Assembly: GCA_964473995.1 (NCBI GenBank)
Contig: CAYYRB010000001.1
Span: 44,107 to 108,106 of the forward strand
Direction: 5' to 3'
DNA from: JAKRSD01 sp964473995
GTDB lineage: Bacteria > Bacteroidota > Bacteroidia > CAIKAF01
DNA: 64,000 nucleotides
Shown here: positions 18,100-26,378 of the stretch, in pieces
Layout: each line of letters opens with the position of its first letter
How positions within the stretch are numbered: the stretch's first letter is position 1
The notes under the pieces: model-generated
The model's database searches: none
What the model saw: only the letters and a program-made list of their open reading frames with translations
What the model was told of the DNA's origin: nothing
Made by a program: the position numbers and the translations under genes

Positions 18100-19290
18100 A
18101 TGACAACCATAGACCATTTTTCGTTTGCGGGCCTAAAAGCCTTGGTTCGGGTAGATTTCAACGTGCCCCTGAATGCCGAATTTCAAATTACCGATACTAC
18201 CCGGATTGACGAGGCTGTGCCGACGCTCAAAAAAATACTGCAAGACGGGGGATGTTTGATTCTTATGAGCCATTTAGGAAGGCCCAAAGAGGGGCCGGCA
18301 GAAAAATATTCACTGAAACACCTTTCCGGTTACTTATCCAACGCTCTCGGTGTTCCCGTGCATTTTGCCACGGACTGCATAGGCGAAATTGCCGAAAAAG
18401 CGGCCTCTTCGCTTAAGCCTGGAGAAGCACTTCTGCTGGAAAACCTACGCTTTCACAAAGAAGAAGAAAAGGGGGATGTGGCTTTTGCCCAACGCTTAGC
18501 TAAGCTGGGCGACATTTATGTAAATGATGCTTTCGGAACCGCCCACCGGGCCCATGCCTCTACCGCGGTAATTGCACAATTCTTTCCCGAAACGAAATGC
18601 TTCGGATATCTTATGGCGAGAGAAATCGAACACATAAGCCGGGTAAATGCCGATCCGAAAAAACCCTTTGTTGCGGTATTGGGCGGTGCCAAAGTGTCGG
18701 ATAAGTTAGCCATCATCGAAAACCTGCTTCCCAAAACAGACACGCTGATTATAGGCGGAGGAATGATGTTTACGTTCATCAAGGCAAAAGGAGGTAACAT
18801 CGGTAATTCGCTTTTTGAAGAAAACAGGGTGGAAACCTGCGCACGACTGATTAAAGAGGCTGAAGAACGGGGTGTAAAATTGCTGCTGCCTTCCGATGCC
18901 GTTATAAATAACGCATTTGCTAACGAAGGCGATATCCATACGGTGCCTTCCGACCAAATTCCCGATGGATATATGGGTTTGGATATCGGGCCGGAAAGCG
19001 TGCGGGAGTTTCACGAAGCGCTCCGAGGAGCAAAAACTATTTTGTGGAACGGGCCTATGGGGGTATTTGAAATGAGCTCTTTTGAAGCAGGAACGCGAGG
19101 CGTGGCTTATGCCGTTGCCGAAGCCACGGAATCCGGAGCCTACAGCCTGGTGGGTGGAGGAGACAGCGTGGCCGCCGTAGGTAAATATAATCTGAAAGAA
19201 CGCGTAAGTTATGTAAGCACCGGCGGTGGTGCCATGCTGGAGTTTATTGAAGGAAAAATCCTGCCGGGAATTGCCGCGGTTGAAGAGTAA
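18100..19290 (+). CDS. pgk: Phosphoglycerate kinase
   Basis: Glycolytic enzyme transferring phosphate between 1,3-bisphosphoglycerate and ADP. The 396 residues are collinear with the family: RVDFNVPLN near the start, SHLGRPK, the NDAFGTAHRAHAST segment, KPFVAVLGGAKVSDK, the nucleotide-site stretch WNGPMGVFE, and GGGDSVAA. The ATG at 18100 is preceded by two in-frame TTG codons; ATG gives the usual N-terminus. Monocistronic by appearance, with a divergent -7 box upstream. Confidence 0.96.
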   Translation: MTTIDHFSFAGLKALVRVDFNVPLNAEFQITDTTRIDEAVPTLKKILQDGGCLILMSHLGRPKEGPAEKYSLKHLSGYLSNALGVPVHFATDCIGEIAEKAASSLKPGEALLLENLRFHKEEEKGDVAFAQRLAKLGDIYVNDAFGTAHRAHASTAVIAQFFPETKCFGYLMAREIEHISRVNADPKKPFVAVLGGAKVSDKLAIIENLLPKTDTLIIGGGMMFTFIKAKGGNIGNSLFEENRVETCARLIKEAEERGVKLLLPSDAVINNAFANEGDIHTVPSDQIPDGYMGLDIGPESVREFHEALRGAKTILWNGPMGVFEMSSFEAGTRGVAYAVAEATESGAYSLVGGGDSVAAVGKYNLKERVSYVSTGGGAMLEFIEGKILPGIAAVEE

Positions 19291-19382
19291 TCGGGTCGGG
19301 TGTCAAAAACTTATTACATTTAAAATTGTTTGCCGATCGTGGCCGGTGAAAGCGGTTTAGACGGCAAAAACATGGTTAAAAC

Positions 19383-19733
19383 ATGAAACGCAATCAGGAA
19401 TTAAATATACGGTGGGCCGAGTTGGTAAAGAAACTGAACCTTAGGTTTGACCAAGACTTTGAGTTGGAGGGCATTCTCTTTATGATCGGACTTCAGGAAC
19501 TAAACCAGTTCAGTAAAAAACTGAATAAAGACCAAAAAATGGATGTGATGCATGTAGCCGTGTGTACGCTGCTTTCCCAATACGGATATTATACCTTTAT
19601 CGGGCGCGATGAGGAGGGTTGGCCTCATTTTGAAGCGACCGATCTGCTTCCGCATTTAAAGCCCATGCAGCAACACGTGCTGATGAAAGAGGCCATTCTG
19701 GAATATCTGGAAGAGTTTGGGCCGGACAAATAA
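19383..19733 (+). CDS. Conserved hypothetical protein
   Basis: 116 residues without signal peptide, membrane segment or known catalytic motif. It is mainly helical and charged. The segments ELEGILFMIGLQELNQF, DVMHVAVCTLLSQYGYY and the tail ILEYLEEFGPDK look well conserved, and I recall similar short unnamed proteins across Bacteroidota beside housekeeping genes. It lies 92 nt after pgk and 90 nt before the pseudouridine synthase gene on the same strand. Function unknown. Confidence 0.75.
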   Translation: MKRNQELNIRWAELVKKLNLRFDQDFELEGILFMIGLQELNQFSKKLNKDQKMDVMHVAVCTLLSQYGYYTFIGRDEEGWPHFEATDLLPHLKPMQQHVLMKEAILEYLEEFGPDK

Positions 19734-19823
19734 CCATTTATGGTACCTTAATACGTGTTTTCTCTCCATGTCCTGAATATCAGCGAAAAGACGTACCTTC
19801 GCCTCCCTTTTCAAAAAGCGTAG

Positions 19824-20978
19824 ATGAACAGAAATTCAAACAAAAAAAGGATGAGCCGGCCGGCTATGAAAGATGCCGGAAAGCCAGGTTCGTTAAAACC
19901 GTCTTCTGGAAAACCTTCGCGTTCGGCAAAGCCGGCTTCGGCAAAATCCCGGGAAGAAAAATCAGAAAAGAGGGAAAGTAGATCCCCAAATGCCCGTTTG
20001 AAAAAATTGGAAAAACCGTATAATTCCGACACAAGAACAGGCCGCCGCTACGACAAAGCGGAAAAAGAAAAATCGCATGCGGGAGTGAAGAAAAACACCT
20101 ACGCAAAAAAATCCGGAAAACCCGAAAAAGAAAAAACCGCTACCGAATTCAAAGAGAAAAACAACTACCCTGACCGCTTCAAAAAAAACATTCCCTTCAG
20201 ACACGCGGGACAAAAAACAAACCACAAAGAACAAAAAACGGCAACAGAGCCCAAAATGGCCGATGGAAGCGTTCGGTTGAATAAATACATTTCCAACGCC
20301 GGAATCTGCTCCCGCCGCGAAGCGGATGTGTTTATAGAAAATGGGGTTGTAACGGTAAACGGTAAACTGGTTGATCAGGTCGGATACAAAGTACAACCCG
20401 GTGACATCGTAAAATTTGACGGCCGGGCAATCATTCCCGAAAAACCCGTGTATTTATTGTTAAATAAACCCAAAGATTACATTACCACATCCGAAGATCC
20501 GCAAGGCCGCCGTACGGTAATGGCTTTAATCCGCGATGCCTGCAAAGAACGTGTGTTTCCGGTGGGAAGGCTGGACCGGAACACGACCGGTCTACTGCTT
20601 TTTACAAATGACGGCGAAATGGCAGACAAGCTCATGCACCCCAAAAAAAGGGTAAAGAAAATATATGCCGCAGAGTTGGATAAAAACCTCAAGGCGGATC
20701 ACCTCCACCAAATTCGTGAAGGCATACAACTGGAGGACGGGTTTATTAAACCGGATGCCGTAGACTACTCCGATGCGCCAAAAGGCACAAAAAAAATTAT
20801 CGGCATTGAAATTCACAGTGGTAGAAACCGAATCGTACGGAGAATATTCGAACATTTGGGTTATACCGTACTGAAATTGGACCGGGTTTACTTTGCGGGT
20901 CTGACCAAAAAAAATCTCCCGCGGGGAAAATACCGCATGTTGGAACCTTTGGAAATCAGCATGTTAAAAATGCTGTAG
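19824..20978 (+). CDS. rluB: RluB/RsuA-type pseudouridine synthase with long basic N-terminal extension
   Basis: The catalytic part (about 150-384) has an S4 RNA-binding domain (SVRLNKYISNAGICSRREAD) and the RsuA-type core with catalytic Asp251 in GRLDRNTTGLLLF, followed by KKIYAAEL and GRNRIVRRIFEHLG. It should modify a uridine of 23S rRNA (RluB) or, less likely, 16S rRNA (RsuA). Residues 1-149 are an extension made almost wholly of Lys, Arg, Ser, Glu, Pro and Asn, without predicted fold. Such tails are common in Bacteroidota RluB proteins. A near-consensus -7 box (TACCTTCG) precedes the gene around 19793-19801. Confidence 0.9.
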   Translation: MNRNSNKKRMSRPAMKDAGKPGSLKPSSGKPSRSAKPASAKSREEKSEKRESRSPNARLKKLEKPYNSDTRTGRRYDKAEKEKSHAGVKKNTYAKKSGKPEKEKTATEFKEKNNYPDRFKKNIPFRHAGQKTNHKEQKTATEPKMADGSVRLNKYISNAGICSRREADVFIENGVVTVNGKLVDQVGYKVQPGDIVKFDGRAIIPEKPVYLLLNKPKDYITTSEDPQGRRTVMALIRDACKERVFPVGRLDRNTTGLLLFTNDGEMADKLMHPKKRVKKIYAAELDKNLKADHLHQIREGIQLEDGFIKPDAVDYSDAPKGTKKIIGIEIHSGRNRIVRRIFEHLGYTVLKLDRVYFAGLTKKNLPRGKYRMLEPLEISMLKML

Positions 20979-21001
20979 TCTAAAACGTCGTTCTAATTGC
21001 T

Positions 21002-21009
21002 TATTTTTG
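21002..21009 (+). promoter_or_regulatory. -7 box of the GH3-LysE-TrmH run
   Basis: TATTTTTG fits TAnnTTTG and ends 40 nt before the ATG at 21050. Confidence 0.45.
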
Positions 21010-21049
21010 TAAAAGGCGGCTGTTTTTCAAGCCGTAAATAATGGATTAA

Positions 21050-22594
21050 ATGGCACTATTGGGCAGCATATTGAAGCGGGCGATATACCTGAATAAAACG
21101 GTAACCAAGGTGCGTAGAAAGCCTTCGTCGGGGAAGCAACAGAAAAAAACCCTGATTAAGCTGCTGGCCAAATCCCAATATACCGCATTCGGCACGTTTT
21201 ACGGATTTTCAAAAATCCTGCAGCAGGAAAATCCGGTAAAGGAATTTCAACAAAAAATCCCCGTTTTTGATTACAATAAACTTTACTCCGGCTGGTGGCA
21301 CAAAACGCTGGAGGGAAATGAAGACATCTGCTGGCCGGGAAAAATAAAATACTTTGCCCTCAGTTCTGGAACTTCAGAAAGCGCATCAAAGCGCATTCCC
21401 ATCACTGAAGATCTGCTGAGGCAAAACACACGCACCAGCATGAAACAGATCATGACTCTTTCCCATTATGACCTTCCTGATAATTTTTTTGAGAAGGGAA
21501 TCTTAATGCTTGGGGGATCAACAGATTTGGTAAATCAGGGTCACTATTTTGAGGGAGACCTGAGCGGTATCTCCCAGGCGAAAATTCCCACTTGGTTTCA
21601 CCCTTTTTACAAACCGGGAAAAGACATTGCCCGCGAACGCGACTGGAACCACAAAATTGACCGGGTGGTGGAAAAAGCCAGAGACTGGGACATCGGAGTA
21701 ATTGTGGGTGTTCCTGCCTGGATTCAACTTACCCTGGAAAGGGTTATTTCTCATTACGGCCTTCGCCACATCCATGAAATTTGGCCAAATCTTCAGGTGT
21801 ACACCCATGGAGGCGTCTCGTTTGAGCCCTATAAAAAAGGATTTGAAAAACTGCTGGGAAGACCCATTCACTACCTCGAAACATATCTCGCCTCAGAAGG
21901 CTTCATTGCTTACCAAAGCCGACGAGAACATAAAGGGATGGAGCTGGTGCTCGATAACGGCATTTTTTTAGAATTTATCCCCTTTACTTCTCAAAATTTT
22001 GATGAAGACGGGAATGTGACCGACAGCCCGGAAACTCTTTGGATTGAGGATGTGAAAGAGGGTGAGGAATATGCCCTGTTGTTAAGCACCTGCGCCGGAA
22101 CATGGCGTTACCTGATCGGCGATACCATAAAGTTCACCGATCTTATTAATCGGGAAATCGTCATTACCGGGCGCACAAAACATTTCTTAAGCCTTTGCGG
22201 TGAGCATCTGTCGGTGGATAATATGAACATGGCCATCCGCTTAGTCTGCGAAAAACTGAACGCGCCGATCAAAGAATTTACCGTGACAGGTATGCCTGAC
22301 GGTACTCTTTTTGCCCATAAATGGTTCATCGGGTGTGATGAGTTTGTGGATTCCTCTCTGCTTTCGGAGGCGCTGGATAATGCATTATGCTCAATAAACG
22401 ATGATTACGCCGTGGAGCGGTTGCATGCGCTTAAAAATATCTACCTGGAAATACTTCCTTCTTCCTGGTTTTACGAATGGATGGAGCAGAATGGGCGTAT
22501 CGGTTCCCAAACCAAGTTTCCCAGGGTGCTGAAGGGCGAACGGCTTGAATGTTGGGAACAGTTTTTGCAAGAAAAACGAAACAGGCTACGATGA
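21050..22594 (+). CDS. GH3 family (auxin-responsive promoter-like) acyl-adenylating protein
   Basis: 514 residues with the GH3 layout: the phosphate-binding loop FALSSGTSESASKRIPIT, the YLASEGFIAYQ region, and the hinge-domain segments YRYLIGD-like (TWRYLIGDTIKFT) and ITGRTKHFLSLCGEHLS. In plants GH3 enzymes adenylate jasmonate or auxin and join it to an amino acid. Bacterial members are common in Bacteroidota and their substrates are mostly unknown. No signal peptide. Its stop overlaps the start of the LysE-type exporter gene (ATGA at 22591-22594), so the exporter might handle the conjugate, but this is speculation. Confidence 0.9.
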   Translation: MALLGSILKRAIYLNKTVTKVRRKPSSGKQQKKTLIKLLAKSQYTAFGTFYGFSKILQQENPVKEFQQKIPVFDYNKLYSGWWHKTLEGNEDICWPGKIKYFALSSGTSESASKRIPITEDLLRQNTRTSMKQIMTLSHYDLPDNFFEKGILMLGGSTDLVNQGHYFEGDLSGISQAKIPTWFHPFYKPGKDIARERDWNHKIDRVVEKARDWDIGVIVGVPAWIQLTLERVISHYGLRHIHEIWPNLQVYTHGGVSFEPYKKGFEKLLGRPIHYLETYLASEGFIAYQSRREHKGMELVLDNGIFLEFIPFTSQNFDEDGNVTDSPETLWIEDVKEGEEYALLLSTCAGTWRYLIGDTIKFTDLINREIVITGRTKHFLSLCGEHLSVDNMNMAIRLVCEKLNAPIKEFTVTGMPDGTLFAHKWFIGCDEFVDSSLLSEALDNALCSINDDYAVERLHALKNIYLEILPSSWFYEWMEQNGRIGSQTKFPRVLKGERLECWEQFLQEKRNRLR

Positions 22595-23229
22595 TGGAAC
22601 AGGCCATACTCAACGGATTTTTGCTCGGTTTGCTGCTCAGTGTGCTGATCGGCCCGGTTTTTTTTCTTCTTATTGAGGTAAGTCTTCGGGAGGGGTTCCG
22701 TTCGGCCCTCTTTTTAGATATCGGTATTATTCTGAGTGACGCCTTTTGCATTTTGATTGCCTACTTCGGCATGGCGGCCCTTTTGGAAAACCCAAAAAAC
22801 AAACTGATTTTTATTCTCGGCGGCAGCATTGTCCTGATTATTATGGGCGCCGTAAAAATCATTCCTCCAAGAAAAAAAGCGGATGATACGAATGTAAAAA
22901 AAGTGGAGCTAACCCGTTCAACTGCTTTTTGGCTGGTTTTTCAGGGCTTTCTTTATAATGTGTTGAATCCCTCCGTCATTATTTTTTGGATTACTACCGT
23001 TGGGGCGGCCGTGGCGCTCTATGGCAACCAACGGGGGCTGATCGGCGCTCAATTTGCGACAACCCTCATGGCTGTTTTTTTTGTAGACGTTTTAAAAGCC
23101 TGGTTTGCTAAAAAAATGCGCCATTTTATCAATCCTAAAATACTGCGGAGGGCAAATGTGGTGGTGGGTGTAGCTTTTGTGATTTTTGGATTGCTGCTTA
23201 TTTTCCGCGCAATTACAGGAAAATTGTAA
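22591..23229 (+). CDS. LysE family translocator
   Basis: 212 residues with about six membrane helices, starting FLLGLLLSVLIGPVFFLLIEVSLREGFRSAL, the hallmark of the LysE/RhtB amino-acid exporter family, and a later NPSVIIFWI segment. The start at 22591 (MMEQ) overlaps the GH3 stop by four bases, indicating coupling. It probably exports an amino acid or a similar small molecule across the inner membrane. Substrate not readable from sequence. Confidence 0.88.
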   Translation: MMEQAILNGFLLGLLLSVLIGPVFFLLIEVSLREGFRSALFLDIGIILSDAFCILIAYFGMAALLENPKNKLIFILGGSIVLIIMGAVKIIPPRKKADDTNVKKVELTRSTAFWLVFQGFLYNVLNPSVIIFWITTVGAAVALYGNQRGLIGAQFATTLMAVFFVDVLKAWFAKKMRHFINPKILRRANVVVGVAFVIFGLLLIFRAITGKL

Positions 23230-23235
23230 CCGGCG

Positions 23236-23775
23236 ATGAAGCAATTGTCTTTAAAAGATCTTGGAAGAAAAAGTCCCGAAGAGTTTGCGGTATCTACCAA
23301 ACTTCGTGTGGCCATCGTGTGCGATAACCTGCGAAGCGCACATAATGTGGGGGCCCTTTTTCGCACGGCTGACGGATTTGAAATAGAACATATCCACCTT
23401 TGCGGAATTACCGTTACCCCGCCAAATAACGAAATCCATAAATCGGCCCTTGGGGCAGAATTTACAATTCCTTGGAGCCGCTGGGATAAAACTATCGACT
23501 GCCTCGATTTTCTGCAAAAAAAAGACTACTTGATCCTTGCCTTGGAACAAACCGACCGATCTGTATCACTTCCCCGTCTTCCGGATTTTGGGAAAAAACC
23601 GATAGCCCTGGTTCTTGGCAACGAGGTAAAAGGGGTTTCGGCGGGAGTTTTGGATTGCTGCGACGCCGCCATTGAAATACCCATGAGGGGAACTAAACAC
23701 TCTCTCAACGTTTCTGTTGCCGCCGGAATAGCCCTTTGGGAGCTTTTTAAAAACCTGAATTCTCAAGCCGACTAA
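23236..23775 (+). CDS. TrmH/SpoU family RNA 2'-O-methyltransferase
   Basis: 179 residues with SPOUT knot motifs: NLRSAHNVGALFRTADG (motif 1), ALVLGNEVKGVS (motif 2) and IEIPMRGTKHSLNVSVAAGIALWE (motif 3). It uses S-adenosylmethionine to methylate a ribose 2'-OH in tRNA or rRNA. It lacks the N-terminal RNA-binding extension of rRNA-specific members, so it is a minimal SPOUT enzyme. The exact target nucleotide is unknown. Six nt separate it from the LysE gene, and a strong hairpin follows its stop. Confidence 0.9.
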   Translation: MKQLSLKDLGRKSPEEFAVSTKLRVAIVCDNLRSAHNVGALFRTADGFEIEHIHLCGITVTPPNNEIHKSALGAEFTIPWSRWDKTIDCLDFLQKKDYLILALEQTDRSVSLPRLPDFGKKPIALVLGNEVKGVSAGVLDCCDAAIEIPMRGTKHSLNVSVAAGIALWELFKNLNSQAD

Positions 23776-23780
23776 AAAAT

Positions 23781-23817
23781 GACTGCCGCCTTTCACATCC
23801 CGTGAAAAACGGCAGTC
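23781..23817 (+). terminator. Interrupted hairpin after the TrmH gene; possible terminator or RNA structure
   Basis: An 8-bp stem GACTGCCG/CGGCAGTC (23781-23788 with 23810-23817) encloses a second 6-bp stem TTTCAC/GTGAAA (23791-23796 with 23802-23807) with a 5-nt loop. It begins 6 nt after the TrmH stop. No T-run follows, so simple intrinsic termination is uncertain. The rest of the 323-bp gap up to the convergent MBL gene has no ORF that looks real. Confidence 0.45.
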
Positions 23818-23947
23818 GCCCCATGCACGCTTGAAATTACTTTACTTTTTGCTATCCGGCTAGACATTTCTGCTTTGCCTTTAAGACATCACAAAGGTGC
23901 GGGGCATTTTATCCTAAAAAGTCCTGATATCGCCACCGGGTGGTTTT

Positions 23948-23973
23948 GTTTGTACAAACCGCCAAGTTTGTAC
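23948..23973. repeat. GTTTGTAC direct repeat, first copy within a 12-bp palindrome
   Basis: GTTTGTACAAAC at 23948-23959 is a perfect palindrome, and GTTTGTAC recurs at 23966-23973, exactly 18 bp further. It lies in the gap between two convergent genes, where no promoter is expected. It could be a protein-binding site or part of an unannotated RNA. Confidence 0.4.
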
Positions 23974-24098
23974 GCCTTGTTGTTTGATTATCAATTGGTT
24001 GGTTTTGGACAAGGAGTGGCCAAATTCTTCAAAAAGGGAGAATAAACGGGCCAAATGTCAGCTGAGTGGTACTTAAAGGTGGAAAATAAGACACCTTA

Positions 24099-24737
24099 TC
24101 AACACCTTAAAAACGGATTCTGCCTTTTCTCCATTCCAATGTCCGTGACGGGACCATGACCGCTGAAAATTTTATACGCATCTGGAAGGCTAAGCAACTG
24201 AGCGCAAATGGAATTCAATAACACGTCCATGCTTCCGCCCGGGAGGTCCGTTCTTCCTATGGAGCCTGAAAAAAGCACATCCCCCGAAAAAACAGAACAA
24301 GATTCATGATGAATAAAACTAATGCTTCCCGGGCTGTGACCCGGTGTAAATCGGACCTCAAGATGACTGTTTCCAAAACAAAACACATCTCCCTGATTCA
24401 AAAAAGCTTCCGGTGCGGGCGGTACGGCGATGGGAACACCGTACATCTGACCTATGTCCGTGGCGCGTTGCAATAAAAATAAATCCTCTTTATGCATGTA
24501 TATGCCGGCGCCGAATGTCTTGGAGATAAAACGACACCCCAAAATATGATCTATGTGGGCATGGGTCAACAAAATCTTCTTTACGGTAAGTTTTTTTTCG
24601 GCTATAAATTCCACCAGCTCCTTTTCCTCTTCGGGAAAGGCGCAACCCGGATCAAGCAAAACCGCCTCTCCCGTTTCGTCGTAAAGAACATATGTGTTTT
24701 CGGAAAAGGGGTTGAATGTAAAAGCCTGTATCTGCAT
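24099..24737 (-). CDS. MBL-fold metallo-hydrolase (glyoxalase II-like)
   Basis: 212 residues with the metallo-beta-lactamase zinc motif THAHIDHILG, downstream FTPGHSPGSISF and SGDVLFSGSIGRTDLPGG, and the closing HGPVTDIG histidine. This is the short hydroxyacylglutathione-hydrolase-like subgroup (GloB-like/YcbL-like), a thioester hydrolase in the cytoplasm. The start at 24737 (MQIQAF) is preferred over 24794 because a -7 box lies between them at 24757-24764. True substrate unknown. Confidence 0.9.
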   Translation of the reverse strand: MQIQAFTFNPFSENTYVLYDETGEAVLLDPGCAFPEEEKELVEFIAEKKLTVKKILLTHAHIDHILGCRFISKTFGAGIYMHKEDLFLLQRATDIGQMYGVPIAVPPAPEAFLNQGDVFCFGNSHLEVRFTPGHSPGSISFIHHESCSVFSGDVLFSGSIGRTDLPGGSMDVLLNSICAQLLSLPDAYKIFSGHGPVTDIGMEKRQNPFLRC

Positions 24738-24756
24738 CTCCTTGAGTAATTTTGGA

Positions 24757-24764
24757 CAAAGATA
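24757..24764 (-). promoter_or_regulatory. -7 box of the MBL hydrolase gene
   Basis: The minus strand reads TATCTTTG, ending 19 nt before ATG 24737. Confidence 0.5.
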
Positions 24765-24810
24765 CGGTCTGCCGCTATATCGGTTTCCGTACATTTACAC
24801 CCTGTTAAGC

Positions 24811-25191
24811 ATGAAAAAAATGGATCTGACCTCCTTTATTACATTGGCCCTAATTGGCTTGGGTGCGGGGTTTTTAAGCGGATTCATGGGGGTTGGCGGG
24901 GGTATCGTCATCGTGCCGGCTCTCATGTTTTTTTTAGGGCTATCGCAACACTTGGCCCAGGGAACAAGTATCGCAGCCATCATGCTGTTGCCCGTTGGTC
25001 TATTATCAATAATGAACTATTACAAGGCGGGAAATGTGAATTTTGCATACTCGGCAGTTATCGCTGCTTTCTTTTTGGCCGGCAGTTACGTCTCATCTCG
25101 CTGGGTGCAGGGGGTTGATGCCGGCATTCTCAAAAAAACCTTTGCAGCCATCCTTGCTTTGGTTGCCCTTAAAATGTGGTTCGGCAAATGA
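24811..25191 (+). CDS. Half-size TauE/SafE-like sulfite/anion exporter
   Basis: 126 residues with about four membrane helices and the TauE signature GLGAGFLSGFMGVGGGIVIVPALMF followed by QGTSIAAIMLLP. Most TauE/SafE proteins have about 250 residues formed from two such halves, so this is a one-repeat version that would have to dimerise. The start at 24811 (MKKMDL) fits; upstream codons to 24694 lie within the divergent MBL gene. It is coupled to the M20 gene by an ATGA overlap (25188-25191). Substrate unknown. Confidence 0.85.
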   Translation: MKKMDLTSFITLALIGLGAGFLSGFMGVGGGIVIVPALMFFLGLSQHLAQGTSIAAIMLLPVGLLSIMNYYKAGNVNFAYSAVIAAFFLAGSYVSSRWVQGVDAGILKKTFAAILALVALKMWFGK

Positions 25192-26366
25192 CCCATTCCA
25201 TTTCAAATAACTGGCTGGATGAGGCGAAGGCTCTTCTCCCTGAATTAATTACGATTCGCAGGCATCTTCATGCCCATCCTGAATTATCGTTTCAGGAAGA
25301 AAAAACGGCGGCCTTTATTTCAAAAACACTTTCTTCCTGGGAAATAGAACATAAAACCCATTTTGCCGGATTTGGCATTACCGGTGTTTTAGAGGCCGAA
25401 ATGCCCGGGCCGGTGATTGCTCTACGGGCAGATATGGACGCCCTGCCTATAAAAGAAATCAACGATGTGCCCTACAGGTCAACCAACGAGGGGGTCATGC
25501 ATGCATGCGGCCACGATGTACACACTTCTTGTTTGCTTGGCGCGTTGCGCATCTTGCAAAAAAACCGGAACCGTTGGCGCGGAAAAGTCCAGTTTGTCTT
25601 TCAGCCGGGAGAAGAAAAACTTCCCGGAGGGGCTTCGCTGATGATTAGGGAGGGTTTGTTGGATCTGTGGAAGCCGGAGGCCATTTTCGGACTTCATGTG
25701 TTTAATCCCCTTCCGGTGGGAACCGCCGGGTTTTGCCCCGGAAATTATATGGCGTCTTCCGATGAAATCTATATCACCGTAAAAGGAAAGGGCGGACATG
25801 GCGCCACGCCTGAAGATACCATTGATCCCATTCCGATTTCGGCACAGTTGATTACAGCCCTGCAGGCACTGGTTTCTCGCTCGGCAAAACCAACCGTCCC
25901 GAGTGTATTAACGATAGGCAAAATACACGCTGATGGGGCTACAAACATCATTCCTTCTGAAGTGTACATGGAGGGTACTTTTCGTACAATGGATGAATCC
26001 TGGAGGGCCGCTGCACATGAAAAAATTGAGCGCATCTGCCACGAGTTAGCGGGCGCTTTTGGAGCAAGCTGCGATGTGCGGATTGTAAAAGGATATCCCT
26101 GCCTGTTTAATGATATCTCCCTAACAAACAATGCCATTGAAAAAGCCAAAGCCCTTTTGGGAGAAAATAAGGTAAACCATCTTGATATTCGGATGGCTTC
26201 AGAGGATTTTGCCTATTATTCTCAGCATGTTCCGGCCTGTTTTTTCAGGCTGGGAACCGGAAATTCGGAAAAGGGGATAACCGCCCCGGTTCACCGGAAT
26301 GATTTTGACGTAGATGAAGAAAGTCTCGCTTTCGGCGCCGCTCTTTTGGCCTGTATGGCCGGGTGA
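25188..26366 (+). CDS. M20 family amidohydrolase (IAA-amino-acid hydrolase type)
   Basis: 392 residues, cytoplasmic. Metal and catalytic motifs of the M20D group are clear: RRHLHAHPELSFQE, ADMDALP, HACGHDVHTS, FQPGEE, and GLHVFNPLP, with the dimerisation insert after GKGGHGATPEDTIDP and the last ligand region VHRNDF. These enzymes cleave N-acyl amino acids or related amides. It is tempting to link it with the GH3 conjugating enzyme 3 kb upstream, since plant GH3 and IAA-amido hydrolases act in opposite directions, but they are in separate transcripts here. Confidence 0.92.
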   Translation: MTHSISNNWLDEAKALLPELITIRRHLHAHPELSFQEEKTAAFISKTLSSWEIEHKTHFAGFGITGVLEAEMPGPVIALRADMDALPIKEINDVPYRSTNEGVMHACGHDVHTSCLLGALRILQKNRNRWRGKVQFVFQPGEEKLPGGASLMIREGLLDLWKPEAIFGLHVFNPLPVGTAGFCPGNYMASSDEIYITVKGKGGHGATPEDTIDPIPISAQLITALQALVSRSAKPTVPSVLTIGKIHADGATNIIPSEVYMEGTFRTMDESWRAAAHEKIERICHELAGAFGASCDVRIVKGYPCLFNDISLTNNAIEKAKALLGENKVNHLDIRMASEDFAYYSQHVPACFFRLGTGNSEKGITAPVHRNDFDVDEESLAFGAALLACMAG

Positions 26367-26378
26367 TTCTTTTTTCGG

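Noticed and set aside
23776..24098. A 6S, tmRNA or SRP RNA in the convergent gap
   Set aside because: No characteristic tRNA-like, SRP-loop or 6S bubble pattern was recognised; only a hairpin and short repeats.
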